A stretch of 50,343 bases of DNA. Source: a virus. Numbering within the stretch: position 1 is the first letter of the stretch; each line of letters starts with the position of its first letter. The notes beneath the pieces are model-generated. The model was not told where the DNA came from and made no database searches. It was given only the letters and a program-made list of their open reading frames with translations. The position numbers and the translations under genes are program-made. Where the stretch lies: the IMG/VR virus record IMGVR_UViG_3300035698_003909, positions 1 to 50,343 of that record. One strand, written 5' to 3'. Below are positions 26,608-32,346 of the stretch, in pieces.

Positions 26608-27606
26608 ATGAAAAAGTTTATGTTAACAATTATACTACTGTTGATTCCTTGTATTGTATTCGGACAAGGATTGTTGTTTAAGAGTGCTGTATCAGGTGTG
26701 TCACTTGGAAATGGTCAATGGATTGGAACATCGCAAGCTGGTGGATGGACGTTTACGTCTGATCCATATATCTATACGACAAGTGCGAGTGTAGGAATCG
26801 GGACGACTTCGCCAGCGGCTTCGTTAGACATAAGAGAAGGAACTATAAATTATTCAGATGACCATGTCGATCATGGGATGACTGCCTTAACAGCGACGAA
26901 TACATATGCTCATTTCCAAGCATTAAGTGGTAGCAATGGTGGATGTTATGGCATTGGATTAACTGATGCTGACGGAACGTCACCGTTTTATTTTTATGGC
27001 GTTTTTGGTGTCACTAATCCAACGGCTACACTTCCTGCAGTTAAATTTGCAGCAAGCAAAAAGAATGGTATAGCTACGCAGGGACTAGAAAACACTGAAA
27101 CAGTTTTCCAAGTATTAAATCATACAACTGAAAAGATCACTTTATTGGGAAGTGGTAATTTGGGAATAGGAACGATTACACCAAACGCAGCCCTACATAT
27201 TCTTAATGCTACAGGGCCACAGTTCATAATCACTGATACAAACAAAGCAGATAGTACCACCTTTGAAGTTGGTGGGGACGGAGATTTGACTATCGTGCCG
27301 ACTGGTGGTGATGTGGTTATTGCAGGTACGATAAATACAGCTGATGATGGTGGATCAGACGATACATACGTTGCCACTGTTACAGGATTTGGTACTCCTG
27401 CTAAAGGTAAGCAACTTATACTGTTTGCTGCAACCATAAACACAGGTGCTTGTACAATCAATATAAATGCTGGTGGTGCTGTAAACATTAAAACAATATC
27501 TGGTGCTGATCCAGCCAACAGTGACATATTGGTTGATAAGCCAGCCATATTAATTCACAATGGTACAGATTATACACTTACCAATCCTGCAACCACGTGT
27601 GATTAG
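26608..27606 (+). CDS. Exported fibre-like protein with GIGT repeats
   Basis: This 332-residue protein opens with the Sec signal MKKFMLTIILLLIPCIVFGQ. The mature chain contains VGIGTTSPAASLDIREG and LGIGTITPNAALHILNAT, the repeat seen in trimeric fibre stalks and in surface proteins of several phyla, and ends in a beta-rich domain containing two Cys. GGAGG lies before the ATG. The combination of fibre repeats with a signal peptide is odd for a virion protein and suggests a protein placed on the outside of the infected cell. Confidence 0.65.
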   Translation: MKKFMLTIILLLIPCIVFGQGLLFKSAVSGVSLGNGQWIGTSQAGGWTFTSDPYIYTTSASVGIGTTSPAASLDIREGTINYSDDHVDHGMTALTATNTYAHFQALSGSNGGCYGIGLTDADGTSPFYFYGVFGVTNPTATLPAVKFAASKKNGIATQGLENTETVFQVLNHTTEKITLLGSGNLGIGTITPNAALHILNATGPQFIITDTNKADSTTFEVGGDGDLTIVPTGGDVVIAGTINTADDGGSDDTYVATVTGFGTPAKGKQLILFAATINTGACTININAGGAVNIKTISGADPANSDILVDKPAILIHNGTDYTLTNPATTCD

Positions 27607-27615
27607 GAGACAATT

Positions 27616-28149
27616 ATGAAAATTACACTTATTATACTACTTGTGTTGTGTACGAGTTGTTTTGCTCAGACACCGTACATCACAGACGTAACCAGTCGTG
27701 GTATTGAATATAGCTTATTTGACAACGATACAATACTCCTTGCCAAAAATATGCTTTATGTTCCATCTTCAACGTCTCTAACAAATGCTCAGATGAAAGC
27801 TGAACTCTTGGCCGAAGTTGATAGTGTCAAGAATCTTGATATTGCAGGATTAGATAGTGTTGTGATTGATATTGGTAATGGTTGGAATCTTGTAATCGAC
27901 AGTACATTGGTTGAGCAGAATACATTCAATATTCATTACCGTGTTCTTGATAATACCTATGTAGCTGCGCATGATTCAGTGGCAGCAATAGGTCAAGTCT
28001 TAGTTGATACGAAACCAATCGACAACACAGTAGAATTTGTAGTGGCAGCCCAGCGAATGGAGTTAATACAAGATGCACAAACATATAAAACAGCTGTTTT
28101 GTTTCGTCGTGATATGTCTCAGTTTATTGGTACTTACATCTTGCCTTAA
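27616..28149 (+). CDS. Secreted protein of unknown function
   Basis: This 177-residue protein has an N-terminal Sec signal: MKITLIILLVLCTSCFAQ, with cleavage probably after CFA; the Cys residues do not sit in a good lipobox. The mature part alternates polar and hydrophobic residues (IDIGNGWNLVIDSTLVEQ). AGGAG lies before the ATG. Its last 77 bases also encode, in another frame, the start of the lipoprotein gene at 28073. Confidence 0.6.
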   Translation: MKITLIILLVLCTSCFAQTPYITDVTSRGIEYSLFDNDTILLAKNMLYVPSSTSLTNAQMKAELLAEVDSVKNLDIAGLDSVVIDIGNGWNLVIDSTLVEQNTFNIHYRVLDNTYVAAHDSVAAIGQVLVDTKPIDNTVEFVVAAQRMELIQDAQTYKTAVLFRRDMSQFIGTYILP

Positions 28150-28423
28150 TGCAGCCAACAGCAAAGCACGACAAGGCTGGGACATGGTGCATATCACAGG
28201 TTCATGTGTTGGTACTGCGTATCTCAACCACTTAGGACTTGAGTGGTACGAGTCGGCTATTGTTATGTTGTCACTTGGTATCATATGGGAACTATGTGAT
28301 CAGGTTGCTTATGATGTACAATGGAAACAATCTTATTTTGATTACCATCGTGGTGGTGAGTGGAAGGACATCACACGTAATGTAGTAGGTATCTCACTGT
28401 CATTCCCAATCAGGAGAAAGTAA
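28073..28423 (+). CDS. Putative lipoprotein, YfiM/DUF2279-like
   Basis: This 116-residue protein has an N-terminal hydrophobic stretch ending in the lipobox LTSC, so it is probably lipidated at the outer membrane. The mature part reads WDMVHITGSCVGTAYL, then SLGIIWELCDQVAYDVQWKQ, and ends near ITRNVVGISLS. The spacing of charged residues within hydrophobic segments matches the YfiM/DUF2279 and VanZ-like pattern. A GGAG lies about ten bases before the ATG. The start is nested out of frame inside the previous gene by 77 bases, recalling overlapping spanin genes. Confidence 0.6.
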   Translation: MHKHIKQLFCFVVICLSLLVLTSCLNAANSKARQGWDMVHITGSCVGTAYLNHLGLEWYESAIVMLSLGIIWELCDQVAYDVQWKQSYFDYHRGGEWKDITRNVVGISLSFPIRRK

Positions 28424-28704
28424 TGACACACGAGTCATTGATACAGAATTGGCCTATATTAAGTTTTCTTGCTGTCCAGGTAATAGGTGCCTTGAAGATA
28501 CTTGCTAATATCAAAGTTGTTAAATTGGAAACAAGCACCAACATTGAATTGTTGCGTGTTGAGGTTACAACGGAATTGAAGTATCTTAATGAGAAGTTTG
28601 AAAAGCAGAATGGTCGTGTAAATCATCTGGAGGACAAATATGAAACACTTAATGTTAGCGTTGCTGCTCATCACGGCAATCAGCACAACAGCAAACAGCA
28701 CTGA
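28423..28704 (+). CDS. Small membrane protein with coiled coil (lysis-related candidate)
   Basis: This 93-residue protein has one hydrophobic span (WPILSFLAVQVIGALKILAN, residues 10-29), then a coiled coil (VEVTTELKYLNEKFEKQNGR, residues 45-75). The ATG is coupled to the lipoprotein stop (TAATG). An N-terminal anchor plus a periplasmic coiled coil is the layout of an inner-membrane spanin, and the lipoprotein next door could be its partner. A XhlA-like haemolysin subunit is an alternative. No direct evidence for either. Confidence 0.5.
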   Translation: MTHESLIQNWPILSFLAVQVIGALKILANIKVVKLETSTNIELLRVEVTTELKYLNEKFEKQNGRVNHLEDKYETLNVSVAAHHGNQHNSKQH

Positions 28705-28984
28705 TGTGACAGTCAAATGGCAAGCTAATAGTGAAGCTGATCTTGCTGGTTACAAATTGTATTGGGGAACAGCAACCCGTGATTATCAGGTTGTGATGGA
28801 TGTCGGTATGGACACCGTAAGAGTGTTGCATGACTTCCAGGATAGTACAATGTATTACTTCACTGTGACCGCATATGACACTGCTGGTAATGAGTCAGTA
28901 TATGGGAATGAAGATAGTGTTTACGTGGTTCATGACAAAGCACCATCACCACCAGTTGGATGCACAGCAAAGCAGACACGTTGA
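28640..28984 (+). CDS. Exported fibronectin type III domain protein
   Basis: This 114-residue protein has the Sec signal MKHLMLALLLITAISTTANS, followed by a single fibronectin type III domain: VTVKWQANSEADLAGYKLYW, YYFTVTAYDTAGNES, and the terminal VYV strand. GGAGG precedes the ATG. It overlaps the preceding membrane-protein gene by 65 bases. FN3 domains in phages usually bind carbohydrate on virion proteins; a free secreted domain is unusual. It is the last of the exported set. Confidence 0.7.
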   Translation: MKHLMLALLLITAISTTANSTDVTVKWQANSEADLAGYKLYWGTATRDYQVVMDVGMDTVRVLHDFQDSTMYYFTVTAYDTAGNESVYGNEDSVYVVHDKAPSPPVGCTAKQTR

Positions 28985-29021
28985 GAAGCACACAGGTAGA
29001 TTGTAAGCAAGTTTAATCAAT

Positions 29022-29043
29022 CAGGCATGATAATGTATGCCTG
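29022..29043 (+). terminator. Perfect 7-bp hairpin without T tract
   Basis: CAGGCAT (29022-29028) pairs with ATGCCTG (29037-29043) over an 8-nt loop, followed by an AT-rich stretch rather than T's. It separates the exported set from the anti-defence candidate and may be a weak terminator or an mRNA-processing site. Confidence 0.4.
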
Positions 29044-29072
29044 TATAATAAATAATCTCAGGAGGGCTTAAA

Positions 29073-29393
29073 ATGAAAGTAGGATTTGAATCAGAACATT
29101 GGAATGATGAAAGTGGTAATCCATCAGGTGGATGCACATCAGGAACTGGATTTACAGTTTCATGGCAAAACGGACCATTAGGTCGTGGTAATGATCGCAA
29201 GGAACCAAATGGTGCATTTGTTGAAGACGTTATTGATGCGTGTATTGATCGTTTGAATTATTACCAAGATTCACAATTTAATTGTCAGTCAAATGCTGAT
29301 GCAATAACAGCGCTAAAACTCGCACTTGATGCCCTTGACTCACGTACAAAAGATCGTGAAGCACGTGATGTTGAAGGAACTCATGTTGAATAG
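29073..29393 (+). CDS. Probable Tad1/Acb2-family signal sponge (anti-Thoeris/anti-CBASS)
   Basis: This is a 106-residue protein. The core pattern, VSWQNGPLGRG, NGAFVEDVIDACIDRLNYYQ, FNCQSNADAITALKLAL and RTKDREARDVEGTH, follows the family of small phage proteins that includes Thoeris anti-defence 1 as I recall it, whose C-terminal helical hairpin is shared with Acb2. Those proteins assemble into oligomers that sequester the cyclic nucleotide or cyclic ADP-ribose signals of host immune systems. A strong AGGAGG precedes the ATG. The gene sits alone between hairpins and just ahead of the holin, a usual accessory-gene spot. The match is from memory, not from a search. Confidence 0.6.
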   Translation: MKVGFESEHWNDESGNPSGGCTSGTGFTVSWQNGPLGRGNDRKEPNGAFVEDVIDACIDRLNYYQDSQFNCQSNADAITALKLALDALDSRTKDREARDVEGTHVE

Positions 29394-29402
29394 GAGGACA
29401 CA

Positions 29403-29606
29403 ATGAATGAAACAAAGAAGTGGTATCAAAGCAAGACAGTATGGGGTGGTATCATCTCAGGAATGGCACTGGCAGCAACAGCAGTGACAGGTTTCTTGGG
29501 TAATGATATAACACCTGTATTGCAGACTATTGTAGCAATCGCAGGACTGTTTGGTGTTCCTGTTGTGATATATGGTAGAGTGAAAGCAACGAAGGCATTG
29601 AAGTAG
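29403..29606 (+). CDS. Holin
   Basis: This is a 67-residue protein. A polar start (MNETKKWYQSKTVWGG) leads into two hydrophobic spans (IISGMALAATAVTGFLG and VLQTIVAIAGLFGVPVVIYG) with a short turn and a basic C-terminus (RVKATKALK). This is the classical class II holin layout, and WYQSKTVWGG is a common opening of phage holins. It forms inner-membrane lesions that time lysis. AGGAGG precedes the ATG. No endolysin is recognised nearby. Confidence 0.8.
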   Translation: MNETKKWYQSKTVWGGIISGMALAATAVTGFLGNDITPVLQTIVAIAGLFGVPVVIYGRVKATKALK

Positions 29607-29680
29607 CTCATGAACCATGTGTGCAAGGAGTAACGCTATCGTGTGAGCGATGGCAGGAGTGTCACGTGTCCTCGTGATGA
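29607..29680 (+). ncRNA. Hairpin-rich leader before the late terminator
   Basis: After the holin stop come two hairpins in a row: GCTATCG/CGATGGC (29635-29654, 6-nt loop) and TCACG/CGTGA (29662-29677, 6-nt loop), each next to an AGGAGT. With the terminator they give a compact structured 3' end of about 115 nt. It may be a stable small RNA released from the late transcript or a protective 3' end. There is no ORF longer than a few codons. Confidence 0.4.
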
Positions 29681-29684
29681 TGAG

Positions 29685-29727
29685 AGGGGCTGGACGGCTT
29701 AATTGCTGAACAGCCCCTTGTTTGTTT
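29685..29727 (+). terminator. Late-operon terminator (possibly bidirectional)
   Basis: AGGGGCTG (29685-29692) pairs with CAGCCCCT (29711-29718) across an 18-nt loop, followed by TGTTTGTTTACTT. It closes the + strand late arm exactly where the - strand arm ends, so both transcription units converge here. The - strand side lacks a good U tract. Confidence 0.8.
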
Positions 29728-29914
29728 ACTTCTCTGGTGTCAGTGGCACATCAGGATCGTCATACCGGGTTGAATCCGTATCAGTAGCTTCCGGGTCAGC
29801 CTTTGTCCCACGATGTTTATCCATCTTCTTAGTCTTAACATGCTTACCTTTGTGCTTACCGTTCCCCCCTTGTGGTGGATCAGGATCACTGTAAAAACTA
29901 TGACTGTATGCCAT
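29726..29914 (-). CDS. Small basic/polar 62-residue protein
   Basis: AGGAGG lies six bases before the ATG on the - strand. The protein is hydrophilic and probably disordered, with a His/Lys/Gly-rich centre (GNGKHKGKHVKTKKMDKHRG) and an acidic Asp/Pro-rich C-terminus (YDDPDVPLTPEK). It is the last gene of the early arm, ending at the convergent terminator. The function is unknown. Its charge pattern would suit nucleic-acid binding. Confidence 0.6.
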   Translation of the reverse strand: MAYSHSFYSDPDPPQGGNGKHKGKHVKTKKMDKHRGTKADPEATDTDSTRYDDPDVPLTPEK

Positions 29915-30122
29915 GATAGCCTCCTGTTAATTTACAGCATTGATCGAGTTTGCTATGTAGCCCAGTATAAGAATGATTGCAGCCCACATAACTACTATTG
30001 CTAATAGATAAAACTTCTTCATGATTGTCCTCTGTAAAATACATAATCAGTATTGATATGATTACAAGAATTGCTATTACAATTACCAGACATCCAAATA
30101 TTTGAATGGAGTTCTCTCTCAT
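29898..30122 (-). CDS. Single-span membrane protein, overlapping reading frame
   Basis: This protein has 74 residues, and AGGAG lies eight bases before its ATG. It has one strong membrane span (IFGCLVIVIAILVIISILIM), then a polar tail. The tail region also encodes, in a different frame, the whole 31-residue membrane peptide at 29927-30022, and its end overlaps the next gene. Either the tail is genuinely dual-coding or translation of one frame is minor. It belongs to a cluster of tiny membrane proteins. Confidence 0.5.
   Translation of the reverse strand: MRENSIQIFGCLVIVIAILVIISILIMYFTEDNHEEVLSISNSSYVGCNHSYTGLHSKLDQCCKLTGGYHGIQS
29927..30022 (-). CDS. Tiny membrane peptide (31 residues), nested
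   Basis: It starts MKKFYLLAIVVMWAAIILIL and is essentially one membrane span with a basic start. AGGAC lies just upstream of the ATG. It is nested in another frame inside the gene at 29898-30122. The clean hydrophobic span in this frame supports real translation. Confidence 0.5.
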   Translation of the reverse strand: MKKFYLLAIVVMWAAIILILGYIANSINAVN

Positions 30123-30223
30123 TAGAAAGCTCCTGGTAATACGTGACTCAAGAATACAATAAGTAAGAATACTGCTACAACGCCAAAGAAAAGATAACCT
30201 GCTATTCGTGCTAATTCATTCAT
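30122..30223 (-). CDS. Tiny membrane peptide (33 residues)
   Basis: The sequence is MNELARIAGYLFFGVVAVFL with the span continuing to residue 26 and a short polar end (LPGAF). A strong AGGAGGA sits directly upstream of the ATG. Its last base touches the start of the next gene. No family is recognised. Confidence 0.6.
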   Translation of the reverse strand: MNELARIAGYLFFGVVAVFLLIVFLSHVLPGAF

Positions 30224-30245
30224 GTGTCCTCCTGAATTTAAGTGT

Positions 30246-30356
30246 TTAATGTGTTAATAGGAACCAAATTGCTGAACCTATAATAATTATTGTAACGATT
30301 AGGTATCTCATAGCCCTCCTCCTGTCTTGTGCTGCATAAAAGTCACCCATGCTCAT
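30246..30356 (-). CDS. Tiny membrane peptide (36 residues)
   Basis: A basic N-terminus (MSMGDFYAAQDRRRAMRY) is followed by one span (LIVTIIIIGSAIWFLL) and a TH end. AAAGGAG precedes ATG 30356. A second in-frame ATG (30311) has its own AGGAGGAGGG, so a 21-residue short form could also be made. The arrangement of two ribosome sites in one short gene resembles dual-start phage membrane peptides such as holin/antiholin pairs. Confidence 0.55.
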   Translation of the reverse strand: MSMGDFYAAQDRRRAMRYLIVTIIIIGSAIWFLLTH

Positions 30357-30371
30357 ATTTATTATCTCCTT

Positions 30372-30491
30372 TCATTTCATGATGAAGAATACTGCAATTG
30401 CTATTAGAATTATAAATGTGACAACCTGCAACACATTCAGCTTACGATCATAGTCATCCTTGCCATCTTTGACTATCTTGTGTTTCTTCAC
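30372..30491 (-). CDS. Tiny membrane protein (39 residues)
   Basis: AAAGGAG five bases upstream favours the GTG start at 30491 over the ATG at 30506. The N-terminal half is basic (KKHKIVKDGKDDYDRKL) and the C-terminal half is one span (VLQVVTFIILIAIAVFFIM). Such a layout (positive-inside, single C-terminal span) suggests a tail-anchored inner-membrane peptide. It is the first member of the tiny membrane cluster downstream of DNA polymerase. Confidence 0.55.
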   Translation of the reverse strand: MKKHKIVKDGKDDYDRKLNVLQVVTFIILIAIAVFFIMK

Positions 30492-30512
30492 ACTAACTCC
30501 TTTCATAAGTTT

Positions 30513-30589
30513 GAAGCAGGATCAAGGTAAGTTTAAGGAATATTCACCCACATCACAATGATGAGTTCGTAGAGCTTGATTCCTGCTTC
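30513..30589 (-). promoter_or_regulatory. Long-stem intergenic hairpin 1
   Basis: GAAGCAGGATCAAG (30513-30526) pairs with CTTGATTCCTGCTTC (30575-30589) with a single bulged T, giving 14 bp around a 48-nt loop. It lies six bases after the polymerase stop and ahead of the tiny membrane genes. There is no U tract, so an RNase III-type processing site or mRNA stabiliser is more likely than a terminator. Three further early-arm hairpins share the loop length. Confidence 0.6.
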
Positions 30590-30594
30590 AGTGA

Positions 30595-31854
30595 TTACAA
30601 CTCTTCCATTTGTCCCCAATTAAGTCCTTGCTCTATATCACAAGGTATATCAACCTTCAGCTTCACCACGTTCTCCATCACCCCACGTATATCTTCAGCC
30701 ATCACACCCCACTCATGTTCATCCATCTCGAACAGCAACTCATCATGAATCTGCATCAATGTGTCACATACTAAACCTTCAGCTTTCCATTCAAGTGATC
30801 GGTCGTATGCTTGCTTAATTGCTATCTTCATGATCTGTGCTGCTGTTCCCTGGATAGGAGTGTTACCACCTTCTCTCACACCCTTCTCAACAATTCGCTT
30901 ATCTGCTGAGTGTACGTGTGGGATTGTACGCTGGTGATGATACATTGTCTTAACAATACCAGTACGTTTTATACTGTGTTGTACGGCTTCCATGTAACGT
31001 CCACAATCAGGCCATGTAGCAAACCAAGAGTTGATAAACATTTGACAATCATCCTCATCAAACATTGGTGTGCCATCATCATGTGTGAGTTTATTCTTAA
31101 TGAAGCCATCATATAGACCATGCTTAGTGATACCATACAGACATCCAAACTGCACATCTTTTGCTGGACGTCTGTGCTTCTTGGGTTCTACTTCATCAAG
31201 TTCAAGATTGAACATATCAGCAGCAAGCATTGCATGTAAGTCTTGACCATTGGCAAATGCATTGATCATCTTTTTATCATTAGCAAGATGTGCTACTACT
31301 CTCATTTCAATGCCTGAGTAATCGATGCTGACAAACACACACCCTGGCTTGGCAATGAACCCTTGTCTGATCATGCGTCCATTGGCTGTACGAGTGCTTA
31401 TATTCTGGAGGTTAGGATTCTTGCTTGCCAATCTCCCTGTTGCTGTACGTGTAATTAGGATGTCAGTATGCACACGATTATTCTCATCAGCCATCTTAGG
31501 CAGCTTGTTACAGAATTGACTGATCAGATGCTCATATTCCTTGACTTCAAACACCTTTTGTACGATTGGGTACTTACGGAACTTACTCAATGTCTCAGCA
31601 TCAGTACGTAGCTTCTTAGGGTAGATATTCATATCCATCAGCATCTTGCACAGCTTGCCATCTTCACCACCGGATCGTACATTGATACGTTGACCATATT
31701 CACTCTCGATCTCTGCCTGTACCTTATCAGCAGCGTCACGAAACTCTTGTGTGATAGTGTGAAAGTGATCCTGGTCAATCATTATGCCTGTCTCTTGCAT
31801 AGCAATAACTGCTGGTATGATGCTCATATCAATTGATAATGGATTTATTTGCAT
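30595..31854 (-). CDS. DNA polymerase, family A (polymerase domain only)
   Basis: This 419-residue protein starts at ATG 31854, behind GGAGAAA; a longer frame has no ribosome site. Family A motifs are clear. Motif A is VSIDYSGIEMRVVAHL. Motif B is RRPAKDVQFGCLYGITKHGL, giving the fingers Lys and Tyr. Motif C is MQIHDELLFE with the catalytic Asp. The TGRLASKNPNLQNI segment also fits. The 3'-5' exonuclease domain that normally precedes it is missing and is encoded separately at 32343-33794. It is the replicative polymerase candidate of the phage. Confidence 0.93.
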   Translation of the reverse strand: MQINPLSIDMSIIPAVIAMQETGIMIDQDHFHTITQEFRDAADKVQAEIESEYGQRINVRSGGEDGKLCKMLMDMNIYPKKLRTDAETLSKFRKYPIVQKVFEVKEYEHLISQFCNKLPKMADENNRVHTDILITRTATGRLASKNPNLQNISTRTANGRMIRQGFIAKPGCVFVSIDYSGIEMRVVAHLANDKKMINAFANGQDLHAMLAADMFNLELDEVEPKKHRRPAKDVQFGCLYGITKHGLYDGFIKNKLTHDDGTPMFDEDDCQMFINSWFATWPDCGRYMEAVQHSIKRTGIVKTMYHHQRTIPHVHSADKRIVEKGVREGGNTPIQGTAAQIMKIAIKQAYDRSLEWKAEGLVCDTLMQIHDELLFEMDEHEWGVMAEDIRGVMENVVKLKVDIPCDIEQGLNWGQMEEL

Positions 31855-32048
31855 AGTATTTCTCCGATGTATCTGAACAATTGCCTGCATCCAAATCCAA
31901 TTAGTATTGATAATATCCAGAAGTACATACCTGCAATCATATTCTTTTTTACCGATTTTGATCCCCATATGAATGAATAAGACACTACACTGAATGCGTA
32001 TGATAATAGTGCTCTTACTATTTGTTCTATCATATCAAGTGTTAACAT
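31845..32048 (-). CDS. Small two-span membrane protein inside the polymerase locus
   Basis: This is a 67-residue protein. ATG 32048 has AGGAG just upstream, and upstream TTG reading is not needed. Two hydrophobic spans (IVRALLSYAFSVVSYSFIWG and MIAGMYFWILSILIGFG) are separated by a basic turn (SKSVKKN). It overlaps the polymerase start by ten bases. No family is recognised. Its ribosome-binding region is itself formed from a decayed copy of the exonuclease gene end. Confidence 0.6.
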   Translation of the reverse strand: MLTLDMIEQIVRALLSYAFSVVSYSFIWGSKSVKKNMIAGMYFWILSILIGFGCRQLFRYIGEILCK

Positions 32049-32051
32049 ATA

Positions 32052-32097
32052 TCTCCTAACGGTTTGATCCAATCCGGCATAGGTATGCTCAGATAGA
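32052..32097 (-). repeat. Decayed duplicate of the exonuclease gene 3' end
   Basis: Read on the - strand, this spacer encodes SIPMPDWIKPLGDIC, matching SGIPYPDWIKPLEYI, the last residues of the protein at 32343-33794. Ten of thirteen aligned core residues are identical, while codons differ mostly at third positions. In both copies the segment ends in ATATG, whose ATG starts the next gene. The SemiSWEET gene lies exactly between the two copies, so this looks like a footprint of its insertion. Confidence 0.75.
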
Positions 32098-32346
32098 TTA
32101 CTTAAATTTTAACTTGGCAACTAACACAAACAGCGATAGTACCAACTCAAATGATGTTCCATATATTAGTGGATTGTTTCTTATTGCTATGCCATAGACT
32201 AACCACATTACCAGCCCAATATTAAATTGTACAATCCACCACTTTGATAAATCTGATGTTTGTGACGTTTTCCAACACTTTATCACCTGTGGTAGTAATG
32301 AAATATTTACTAATATAGTTGCTGTATACCCTAACAAGTCTGTCAT
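32098..32346 (-). CDS. SemiSWEET-family sugar transporter (PQ-loop)
   Basis: This is an 82-residue protein, the usual length for a bacterial SemiSWEET. It has three spans: LLGYTATILVNISLLPQVIK with the signature PQ, then WWIVQFNIGLVMWLVYGIAI, then SFELVLSLFVLVAKL. KTSQTSDLS links spans one and two as in the family. SemiSWEETs dimerise and pass sugars down a gradient across the inner membrane. The ATG overlaps the exonuclease stop (ATGA), so it is translated with replication genes. Finding one in a phage is unusual. Confidence 0.85.
   Translation of the reverse strand: MTDLLGYTATILVNISLLPQVIKCWKTSQTSDLSKWWIVQFNIGLVMWLVYGIAIRNNPLIYGTSFELVLSLFVLVAKLKFK

Noticed and set aside
29703-30004. + strand reading frames of about 63 residues after the late terminator
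   Set aside because: They lack ribosome sites, lie downstream of a strong terminator and run opposite to small - strand genes with strong Shine-Dalgarno sequences.
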